This document shows positions 39,315 to 47,578 of a DNA stretch of 64,000 nucleotides, piece by piece. Source of the DNA: Paramoeba atlantica (taxonomy: Eukaryota > Discosea); assembly GCA_977017575.1 (NCBI GenBank), contig CDRNVI010000043.1:682001-746000 (forward strand). Direction: 5' to 3'. The translations under genes and the position numbers were made by a program. Under the pieces are notes generated by a model that was given only the letters and a program-made list of their open reading frames with translations, had not been told where the DNA came from and ran no database searches. How positions within the stretch are numbered: the stretch's first letter is position 1; each line of letters starts with the position of its first letter.

Positions 39315-41056
39315 CACTGCAGCAAAACAGCGCTTTCAAACCATTCATGCGGATGTTCTACTGCGAATACGGCGACCCCTCGGACTTGCTTTTCTTTGCG
39401 AACAACCGCCTCCACACTACGATAAAGAGCACGTCCGGGGTACGGCAAGGCTCTGCGCTTTCCTCTCTTTACTTTTGTGCACTACTACAAGGAGCGTTGG
39501 TGGAAGTCGCCGAGTTATTCCCCGAGGTTAAAATCCGCGCCTATATGGATGATGTGACGATGTCGTCGAAAAACCGTCTTTCCCTAGAAGCAGCCTTCCT
39601 GCAGCTGCGTGAATTATCATCCGACATTGGCATCAATATCAACTTCTCGAAATCAGAATGGTTTGATCACGAAGCTACTAAGCAAAACAACGAACAATCA
39701 TTGGCTCTCAGTTCTTTAGGGGTATCCAAGTGTGACAAAACTATCAAAATTCTCGGCGCCTACATTGGGCAACGTGCAGAGATAAGTGCTCTTCTCGTCC
39801 GAAAACTTGAGAAACATCAATGTTTATTCCGCAGGCTACGAAAAATGGGTCCTAGCAACATCTCCCTCGCCATGCTGCAACGATGTGCACTCCCGCGAAA
39901 CGATTATCACCTTCGAGTTCACCGACCGGCAGAATCCCTGGATATGGCACAAAGATTTGACACAGAAATTGCTGATATTGTAAAATATTGGTTCTTCGCA
40001 GATGACACTTCCATTCAACTAGCGTCACTACCGCAACACTTGGGTGGCCTTGGGCTAACTCCTTCTACTCTGAAGCAGCGATACTATTTTGACACCGCAC
40101 GAAAATCTATTGATGAGCAACTAATTACCCCTAAAGCTCCGGTAGGTATTCGCATGTCGAAAGATCAAAACAGAGACACGAAACCCATGCAGCAAACAGC
40201 TCGAATACATGCATCCAAAGCCATAAAAAAAGAACAAAAAGATCTAGCAACAGACCTACGCAAAGACCCACGATTGGACTCCATTCTGAAGCGAACCACG
40301 ACGTCATTTCGCCACCTACAATCCACTAGCGGATATGTGAATCCCTACCTTTTCCGATATACCATTATGACCAGGTTGGGAATCAAGCTTCCTTCGATGC
40401 CGGAAAGAGCCGAGTGCCCGGGTTGTGCTGCTGAGATGAGATCGGACGAAATCTTCCAACATATAATCGGATGCACAAAATGCGCAGGAATGAACGCAAC
40501 AAGAAAGCATTCATCTCTTGTACGGTTCCTAGCAGATCTGTGCTCTAAAGCGGGCCTCCCCTCTGTGATTGAACCGCGCATGCATGCTTCCTTTTACTGC
40601 ACAAAATGCAAAGCGCACATTTCTCCAGAATCGATTGAGAAGCACCCTTGCCGTGCCCGAAGAATACGCTCTGGCCCCGACCTCGGTATTATGTGGCCAC
40701 ACATGGGTGAAGTACTGTATGACATCACCGTAGTTCACACCGGAAGCTTAAGCTATCGGAAGATGACTGAAACACAGCTGTTGCAAAATGCGATTGAGAG
40801 GAAAAGGAAAAAGTACGTTGAATCCGGCGGGATCGAAGAAGATTACTTTAAGTGCATTGCAATGACCGAAAGTGGTTCTTTGCACGAACACACACGGAAT
40901 CTCATAGCCTCCCTCGCTAAGAGAGCGAACCTTAACGTTCCTGAAGTTCGTGAGGCATTTCAGCTTGAGATTGAAAAACTCAACGCTTATACAATTGTCT
41001 CACAGCTCCGTGACCTCCTACCGCGAGCTTCATGGCTCGGTTCCATGAAAGCTTGA
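39296..41056 (+). CDS. Family A (subfamily C) RT distal part, zinc fingers and REL, plus strand
   Basis: The reading continues exactly where the inverted half stops: AIARALQQNSAFKPFMRMF, then TSGVRQGSALSSLYFC, catalytic AYMDDVTMSS, LGAYIGQRAEISALL, fingers CPGCAAEM..H..GCTKC and CTKCKAHIS..H..C, and REL core RSGPDLGIMWPHMGEVLYDITVVH. It ends KLNAYTIVSQLRDLLPRASW and a stop at 41,056. About 575 codons are open without interruption. The element's 5' half lies inverted on its left, so it cannot make a full protein. It is more diverged from A3 than A1 is and defines a subfamily. Confidence 0.8.
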   Translation, partial: RAAIARALQQNSAFKPFMRMFYCEYGDPSDLLFFANNRLHTTIKSTSGVRQGSALSSLYFCALLQGALVEVAELFPEVKIRAYMDDVTMSSKNRLSLEAAFLQLRELSSDIGININFSKSEWFDHEATKQNNEQSLALSSLGVSKCDKTIKILGAYIGQRAEISALLVRKLEKHQCLFRRLRKMGPSNISLAMLQRCALPRNDYHLRVHRPAESLDMAQRFDTEIADIVKYWFFADDTSIQLASLPQHLGGLGLTPSTLKQRYYFDTARKSIDEQLITPKAPVGIRMSKDQNRDTKPMQQTARIHASKAIKKEQKDLATDLRKDPRLDSILKRTTTSFRHLQSTSGYVNPYLFRYTIMTRLGIKLPSMPERAECPGCAAEMRSDEIFQHIIGCTKCAGMNATRKHSSLVRFLADLCSKAGLPSVIEPRMHASFYCTKCKAHISPESIEKHPCRARRIRSGPDLGIMWPHMGEVLYDITVVHTGSLSYRKMTETQLLQNAIERKRKKYVESGGIEEDYFKCIAMTESGSLHEHTRNLIASLAKRANLNVPEVREAFQLEIEKLNAYTIVSQLRDLLPRASWLGSMKA

Positions 41057-41347
41057 AAAGGACGATAGGACACAAGTTTGCGTGATAATCTTTTTTTGTT
41101 GGTGTTTCAGAAATGCGAAATATGAGTTTACGATATGAAATTTAGGATACTATAACTAATTTTTTCGCCATAGGAAAAAGCTAGTAAACTGTAACTTTCC
41201 TAAAACCGGATGGATTAGATGATCTTTGTTTTTATTAAGACCTTTGTTTTTATTAAGACCTGTGTTTTATTAAGAAAAAAAAAATAACAATAACAATATT
41301 CATTAAGACCAAGACAACGTTTTTTATTAAGACAACGTTTTTTATTA
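41057..41347 (+). other. C2 3' UTR and TATTAAGAC minisatellite
   Basis: Non-coding. After the C2 stop comes about 160 bases of AT-rich UTR, then imperfect repeats of TTTTTATTAAGAC (about 41,221-41,350), interrupted by an A-run and AATAACAATAACAAT. No gene seen. Confidence 0.6.
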
Positions 41348-41703
41348 AGTGATACCGTTCGGAGTGTGGGCATAGGTTCCAGATCTAGGTCATCCTCAGT
41401 GTGTTGGAAAGTCGGGCGACAGTTTAAAAGGCGTTGCAGGACGCCATCGCTCGGAAGCATGCGAAATATGTAAAATCAACTATGTTGCGAAATGATCAAT
41501 TTCAATGCCTCCCTATATTGTCCTGCGGGGCTCTCCACAATAACACAAAATCTCTACTACAGCTCCTGGCGGAAAAGGTCTACCGCGAACCCAAGGCGAT
41601 TCTGAATGATTTTGTGCTTCTTCAACAGGAATTGAATGGAGCGATAGTCCAGGCGCAATTGCGTAGCTACTTACCGGATCCGAAAGATGAGTATGCTTAT
41701 TAG
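41348..41703. pseudogene. Family A copy A8 in 5'-inverted form
   Basis: On the minus strand 41,430-41,348 reads TFQHTEDDLDLEPMPTLRTVS, the family A segment before IWHR. On the plus strand 41,434-41,703 reads DAIARKHAKYVKS to LQQELNGAIVQAQLRSYLP and a stop, the family A C-terminus. The order (inverted upstream piece, then 3' end in normal orientation) is what twin priming produces in LINEs. The RT and most of the REL are missing. Confidence 0.7.
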
Positions 41704-42004
41704 AGTCGAGTCCGAGCCTGGACTTATTTGGTGGATAAGGTAGTAATAGGAAGAAGTGGAAAAGGTAGGAGGATAAATTAGGAATACGAAAAAAAAAAGC
41801 TTAAGGATCTACACCCGGAGGGATAACGTCAAAAAAAAAAAGCTATCGGAATTCTACAGAAAAATGCCTGCGAATCAATTGTCCCTGCCAACCACAAAAA
41901 AAAAATTGTTAATGAATGAACACTATTGTGGTATTCTTGATTTATCGTGTATTCAAAATTCACCGTTAAAGATTTCCTATTTTTTAAAAAAAAAAAAAAA
42001 AAAA
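41704..42004 (+). other. A8 3' UTR and poly(A)
   Basis: About 280 AT-rich bases with several short A-runs (near 41,788, 41,830 and 41,898), ending in a run of about 19 A (41,985-42,004). The leader of B3 starts immediately after. No coding sequence. Confidence 0.7.
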
Positions 42005-42059
42005 GTTTAACGATAAAGATATAGATTAACGATAAAGATACAGTTTCTGTACCTTGTTG
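42003..42059 (+). other. SL-like leader, site 4, with partial tandem copy
   Basis: The full-type leader (42,026-42,059, ending TACAGTTTCTGTACCTTG TTG) is preceded by a second, incomplete start (42,003-42,022, TTTAACGATAAAGATA). Behind it comes AATTATTTTTCTTC, then CAATTACTTTTCAG, a good polypyrimidine-AG acceptor, 50 bases before the B3 start codon. Confidence 0.7.
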
Positions 42060-42109
42060 AATTATTTTTCTTCATTTCAATTACTTTTCAGGCACGAGCC
42101 TCCCCCCCT

Positions 42110-43612
42110 ATGCCCGACGCCGACAAAACGACGACCCATTCCACGACACACCCCGAAGCAAAGCGAGAATCAAACTTTGGTGACGAGGCCGCCTCACACG
42201 AATTGGGTTCTTGGGATCAATTTGAAGCGAACAAACACCTCACGATCGGGGAAAGCACATATGATGAGGCGCTGTATACTACTAAACTTCCTGACGATCT
42301 TCCGCCGGAATTGACACAGCGATCCGAAGAAATCGCTCGAAGAATGGTTACAACTATGACGAGCAAAGAGTCATTTTCCCTGACCTCACGCTACAGGACC
42401 TGGATTTTACTGTCAGCAGAAGCCCTGGAGGCCGAAAAAAGAAAAAGCACCCCAAGAGCGACCGTCACTCCCGAGTAGACCTAGAGTCCGAAACCGACAG
42501 TGGAGATGGTGCAGTCCCAGAATGCCCTCCCAACGACAGCGCTTCTGAATCCCCAGATGGAAAACGCAAGCGTCGCGAGCTTACCACCGAAACGGCCAAT
42601 GACTTATCGACCGCAAATGTGACGACGGACACCCAACAGACCAAAGAGCGAAACCAGTGGAGACGTGTACATGGAAGACGGGGCCACACGGTGGCCAATG
42701 GCGAGCTTTTTATAACCATGTTGCCCACAAGCACTGGGAGGAAGTCTCAGACTCTTGGTGGACAGGGGAAGGGAGATTTCTGTGTGTAAAATGCTGCAGG
42801 CACTATGACTTAGGAAAGCAAGAATCCCATGAGAAACATTGCGAGTTTCAACTCTCACCCTCTCAACTCTCACGCTCTCGAGAACAGAAAGCACCCGTTG
42901 CCCCTACCAATTCTGCAACCACTACTCCCTCAGAGCGCGCCGCCCAAACCGAAGTCGCCACCTTACCTGCACAGACAGCCGCTGACCTAGAGGCCAAGAA
43001 TGGAAAGATGAGTATCGACGAACCTCTGCCGCCCCTAGCCTCCATATGCTCCGCGCCTATCAACACCTGCAAGGATATTCCAAACAGTTGCCGACAAGCA
43101 TGGGCCAAAATATTCTGCGAATATCTATCCTCAGCTGTCCGGGAAAACACGACTAAGGCTTGGACGCTCCTTGCAATGTTGCCAAAGTGTGTGTTGCCGG
43201 CCCCAAGGCGCGGAGGTCATAGGGCGAAAACTTATTACGCTTCACACGTCCGGAAATGTCTAGCCAAATGGTCGTCAAAACAATATCTATCACTTTGGAA
43301 CGAAACATGTAAGACTTTGAATCGTAAGAAACGTGCTGCGCAAGCAACAAGCCTAGAAGACGAGGGGAAGAAAGCGTGTCTTCGCGCGGAGCGACTGGCC
43401 CGCGACGGAGAACTTTCTCGCGCCATGACCGCACTGACTTCTTCGCCGCTAGCACCAGACGACGACAACACGTACGCCAAACTTCAGGCCAAACACCCTC
43501 CACGAATCTCCGCATCCACAACATCCCCCAGCTTAACTCCGGAAACAGAACCACTCAAAGTCACCGAGGAAGAAGTCGCAGCTGCGCTCTCAACCTTCCA
43601 CAGAGGATCATC
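42110..43612 (+). pseudogene. Family B LINE copy B3 (5' part, frameshifted, 3'-truncated)
   Basis: Begins MPDADKTTTHSTTH and shares SHELGSWDQFEANKHL with B1 (SHRLGSWDQFEGNKHL). The N-terminal frame ends at 42,478. The next useful frame starts near 42,657 with the fingers CTWKTGPHGGQWRAFYNHVAH and CVKCCRHYDLGKQ..H..HC, then runs through LAMLPKCVLPAPRRGG to AALSTFHRGSS, where it is cut at about 43,612 just before the RT. At least two frame disruptions are present. The leader and intact 5' end show that it was inserted as a full-length 5' copy. Confidence 0.75.
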
Positions 43613-43899
43613 ACGTCAGGGCATCCGGCTTATGTCGGATGATGGGACTTAGCGATCCCAACTTCCCGAGCTAACTCACCCGGCGTCGCATAACAAGACG
43701 CTAAAGAACTAGGGTGAGCACAACGAAGACAATATGGATGACACTACCCGGTGCCAGTAAAACGAGGCACTAAATAATTAGGGTGGATGTCATTCTGGCA
43801 ACGTAACGCAACGCACTTGCAGTCCATCGTTTCACTTCACCCTTGCGTTTCCAGGGACTTCCTCCTTCCAAATATGCCGCCAAAGGAGATTTTGCACCA
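43613..43899 (+). other. Unassigned stretch with two related hairpins
   Basis: No coding sequence recognised. 43,675-43,718 folds as CTCACCC..GGGTGAG (outer) and GCGTC..GACGC (inner). 43,738-43,792 folds as ATGACA..TGTCAT (outer) and GTGCC..GGCAC (inner). Both share ACCCGG before the inner stem and CTAAA, AA, TAGGGT after it, so stem bases change in pairs while loops and joints are kept. Confidence 0.55.
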
Positions 43900-44335
43900 A
43901 CCTCGCTCTACTTTTGTGCGTTACTGCTTTTACAAAGGGAATCGACTCGTTCCTTCTCCTCGTTTTTCCTTCCCCCCTTCTCTCGCTTCTTTGAGAGAAA
44001 ACTACAACCGCACATCTCTAACTATATATTAAAAAACGAGTGTAAGAAATCCATTCTAAAGAAAAAGAATGATTCCCGCTAACTTTCCAAAAACGTCTCC
44101 CATAGCAACTGGCCGAACGCCTGATTCGATCAAACCTGATGCGACATAGGTGTTTTGCTTGCGGGAGATCGCGTCACGCATGAGTTGGGGGGCCTTTTTG
44201 CCTTGATGCGATAAAGCAATACAATGCCGGAAAGATGCATATGCGAGATTAACGTCGTCGACGTAAGCATGGACGTTGACTTCCGACTACAAATTTGGCG
44301 CTACACCCTACAATCTATTCAAATCAAAACAAAAA
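43900..44335. pseudogene. Mosaic of short family A fragments
   Basis: 43,905-43,930 (plus) reads TSLYFCALL of the RT. On the minus strand, 44,290-44,225 reads VNVHAYVDDVNLAYAS (RT catalytic motif), 44,205-44,130 reads QLMRDAISRKQNTYVASG (C-terminal region), and 44,125-44,075 reads GVRPVAMGDVFGKLAG (proximal RT). The pieces are out of their normal order and joined without gaps. Confidence 0.65.
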
Positions 44336-44371
44336 CAAAAAAAAACGAAACACATTCCTGCCATTGTTCCT

Positions 44372-45185
44372 TCATATCGCATAGTCTGTACCCCGTTTGT
44401 CCTTCTCAAGAAAGGATCTCAGCTGCGAATATACAACAGCTCCATTCAACTCTTGAAGACAGAGTTGAAACTCCATCTGCGTCTGTTTTCGAGGCAGGCA
44501 ACAAGCGTCTGCTAGGGCGTTGAGAAGAGATTTCGTATTTTCGTGTAGAGACCCGCCTGACAGCACTGGCACGCACCGAAACGTTTCCTCTGATATCAAA
44601 CCCGAGCGAACATAGGTGTCTTGTTTACGTTTGATCGCGTCGCGAAAAAGTTTGCCACATTTTGTTCCGAGATTAGAGGGCGCTAACTCGTGAATCACGG
44701 TGAAATCATAGAATATCTCGCCGGAATTCCAAAAAACTACAAGATCGGGACCCGATCTGCGGAAAGAACGGCCTCCGCAAACTTTTCCATGCGTCCGTCT
44801 GTAATCAGGATCCACTTTTTCGTTGCATTGTGTGCACGAAAACGTTGCGAAATTACGCGGCTCTTTTTCGCAGGGAATCCCAGCTTTTAAACACAACTCG
44901 TAGAGAAAATTTACTAAAGAGTTATGCTTCGCTGTGGCGTTGAGACCGGGGCATTTCGAACAGCCAGGTATGTGCGCGAGCATGGCTTTCGAATCTAGCA
45001 GAATCCGGCACCCGGGGCAGAGCAACTGTTTTGGCAGTAGAGGATGCGCGATTCCGAGTCGCGGCATTAAAGCAAGCGAAAAAAGGCGCGAGGGAACAAA
45101 CTTAGCATTAGACATGACCCATTCTGCGTTGCCCTTATATGAGACTGCTTGTAAGATGGCAACCGAGTCTGACTTCGAAGAAGCA
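44372..45185 (-). pseudogene. Family A copy A6, 5'-truncated C-terminus
   Basis: About 270 codons: AVSYKGNAEWVMSNAKFVPS, finger CPGCRILLD..H..GCSKC, finger CTQCNEKVD..H..VC, REL core RSGPDLVVFWNSGEIFYDFTVIHE, and the end LCLQELNGAVVYSQLRSFL with a stop. It is open throughout but lacks everything before the RT thumb. It meets the plus-strand fragment A7 head to head at about 45,188. Confidence 0.8.
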
Positions 45186-45189
45186 CACA

Positions 45190-45732
45190 CGATTAGTCCG
45201 TTTCCTAGGTGAATTGTGTGCCAAAGCAGGGGTGCCCCATGTTATAGAACCTCGAGTACATTCATCATTCTTCTGCACCAAATGTAAGGCCACCATATCC
45301 GAAGAGCTCTCTGAACATCACCCATGCAGAGCAAGACGTATGCGATCAGGCCCTGATCTCGGTATCATGTGGTCCCATCTCGGAGAAATTCTCTACGATG
45401 TCACCGTAGTTCACAGTTGTGCCCCGAGCTATGCCAAAACCTCCGTCGAGCAGTTAATCCAAAATGCCCTTGAGCGCAAGCACAAAAAATACGTTGTACA
45501 AGGGGGCATACCGAAAGAAAGTTTCAGCTGCTTGGCAATGACCGAATTAGGACAGTTGCACAACAACACGAAAACTCTCATTGTCTCGCTCGCACAACGG
45601 TCACAACAAAACGTGAAGGATGTCAAAGAAGCGTTCCAACTTGAAATAGAGAAGATGAACGCGTACACAATTGCCACGCAACTCCGACAATACTTTCCAC
45701 CAATTCAGTGGCTCGGAGGACTTGAACACTAA
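45190..45732 (+). pseudogene. Family A (subfamily C) copy A7, 5'-truncated C-terminus
   Basis: Reads TRLVRFLGELCAKAGVPHVI, finger CTKCKATIS..HHPC, REL core RSGPDLGIMWSHLGEILYDVTVVH and the end KMNAYTIATQLRQYFPPIQW with a stop at 45,732. It is closest to the plus-strand half of C2. The first codons of the longest frame come from A6 read in antisense. Confidence 0.8.
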
Positions 45733-46027
45733 TCAGAATTTCCTTTCACTTACAACCTCTATTCGATTTGATAAAATTCCCCGTCATCTACGTTGATATC
45801 ATCTCATGATCTAAGTTGATATTAACTTATTTCAGATAAAGAGCTCACGGAGAGTATTGCTGCTGTTAATGTCTGTACTTTTCTCAATATGCTTTACAAT
45901 AGGAGGAACCAAGGAGTGAATTTTGTTTGTTTGGAGTGAATTTTGCTTGTTTTAATAGTTTACTCATTATTCATTCTTTATATTCTTGGTAGGTGTTCTT
46001 TATAAAAAGTGTGTTCTTTATAAAAAG
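45733..46027 (+). other. A7 3' UTR
   Basis: AT-rich non-coding stretch with two small direct repeats (GAGTGAATTTTG and GTGTTCTTTATAAAAA, each twice). It ends where YR remnant D3 begins. No gene seen. Confidence 0.6.
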
Positions 46028-46790
46028 AAATCCACGCCGAGGGGCTCCCTGGAAACATATACACTGATAACATATATGAATAAATGAACAACTATGAATA
46101 GCTCAATCGTAATTCAAAATGACACAACATATCATTCATTCATTTCACACGCACAAAGATGGAAAAGAAACAAGCCTGCATAAAACAACACAATCAATGT
46201 CACTCTGTTAACGGGGTTCCCCCCCACCGGAACCCTCGGCCAAATGGCTGGGGGCTCGGTGGGTGGGCACAAAACTTTAAACGTAACAAAATAACAACCT
46301 AACAAGAATATAACAAACGAGTAAACACCCCCCTCCATGCAATTAGAGAATACTACATCATAATTTGAGAAAATTATGTGCCCCGAAGGGCCAGCAGGCA
46401 AATATATAGCCGCCCCTCGGCTAAATTTCAAAACGTGAACTATTAGAAATCCACGCCGAGGGGCTCCCTGGAAACATATACACTGATAACATATATGAAT
46501 AAATGAACAACTATGAATAGCTCAATCGTAATTCAAAATGACACAACATATCATTCATTCATTTCACACGCACAAAGATGGAAAAGAAACAAGCCTGCAT
46601 AAAACAACACAATCAATGTCACTCTGTTAACGGGGTTCCCCCCCACCGGAACCCTCGGCCAACCTGCCCACACACACGTCACAATAAACGCAAAATGCCC
46701 AATCACGTAGTCAAATATTAATAGATAGAAAATATCAAAATATGCAGAGCTCACAAAAGGATAACGATAGCAATAGATGACCAGTCCATT
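46028..46790 (-). mobile_element. YR-retroelement 3' remnant D3 (B1-A2-B2 module)
   Basis: 46,028-46,250 and 46,447-46,662 are near-identical B repeats starting AAATCCACGCCGAGGGGC. 46,253-46,446 between them is the A2 repeat ending CCCCTCGGCTAAATTTC..CGTGAAC. The boundary has CCCACCCACCGAGCCCC (minus sense), as in D2 and D4. Past 46,662 only about 100 bases of 3' non-coding sequence remain. The coding region and 5' repeat are gone. Same PAT/Ngaro-type family group as D2, a different lineage; a fossil fragment. Confidence 0.7.
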
Positions 46791-47097
46791 ACCACGCCCT
46801 TTACAAGCTCACACGAGCTACACAGGTTACGCTTTCAACCTCTGCCCATATACCAACTTGGGACCTAGAAGTGTGGAGCAACTAGGCGTGGTGTACGGCC
46901 GTGTCAACAATGACGCGGTTAAAAACATTAAGGCGCTAATCGCAGAGTAAAGAAAACTTTACTCACCTTTATCTCACATTGGGGAACCTTGTTTTCGAAA
47001 ACCAAGGCGTGAGGATAAAGTTTGTCAACCGATTAACATCCATAACCTTCCAAAATTATAGGGACAACCTCCAAACCCCAGGACCCCATCCGCTCTA
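46791..47097 (-). mobile_element. Family B 3'-UTR-only fragment
   Basis: Minus sense: carries TCCTCACGCCTTGG, a TTTTCGAAAA hairpin, then CAAGGTTCCCCAATGTGAG (about 46,965-47,005), the same stem-loop as in B1 and B4. No coding part. It lies directly downstream of B4's poly(A), so it is one more member of the stack, heavily 5'-truncated. Confidence 0.6.
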
Positions 47098-47128
<31 letters not shown>

Positions 47129-47578
47129 CGCCCTTATCAACTTCGCCCGCTTCTCTCCCTTATCTCCACCCCTCAAAGAAACCATCCGCGACTTTCCGAC
47201 TTCACCCGCTTCTTTCCCTCACTTCCCCCCCCCCCCGAGCATCCATCCGCGCCTTCCAAACTTTGCCCTCCTCTTTCCCTCACTTCCCCCCAGAAATCAA
47301 TCCGCGCGTGCTCCACCCCTTCTTCCAGCAGTGCGCGCTTCGGACCGGGTCTCTCGACCTCTCCACGGCCTGGCTTGGGAACCCTTCCCTTGTTATGCGG
47401 GAGGGCGCAGGCGCGGGCATGTGCCGACAGCGGCACGGTCACGAAGTTGGGTTTTGATCGCCGGATTCGGATGAATGTTCCGAATCCATACCTGTCTCAC
47501 ATTGGGGTACCTTGCTCGTGAAAGCGAGGCGTGAGGATAGGCACTGTCGGCTCGATCGGCCTCGGGCCGCTCTGGAGG
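47098..47578 (-). other. B4 3' UTR: conserved stem-loop, minisatellite, poly(A)
   Basis: From the stop: conserved family B 3' block with CTCACGCC..GGTACCCCAA..GTGAG (about 47,490-47,530), then a pyrimidine-rich (plus strand) imperfect repeat of about 60-70 bp with TTCCCTCACTTCCCCCC and ATCCGCG (about 47,124-47,310), then an A-run of about 25 (47,123-47,098). Confidence 0.65.

Larger units (their letters stand above)
19455..39503. repeat. Tandem segmental duplication, copy 2 (with later insertions)
   Basis: Same order as copy 1 (B, leader, A, C). It is enlarged by YR elements D1 (22,427-27,785) and D2 (31,793-36,779) and by a 21-bp insertion with 9-bp duplication near 37,738. Translated A5 and A3 differ at only about six residues, and B2 and B1 at about one over their shared length, so the duplication is recent. 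The joint with copy 1 has the filler GTATCCGGCC (19,445-19,454), a partial copy of the adjacent sequence. Confidence 0.85.

Noticed and set aside
44372-45732. A6 and A7 as one twin-primed insertion
   Set aside because: Both halves are C-terminal and each has its own stop, so the minus piece is not the upstream part of the plus piece.
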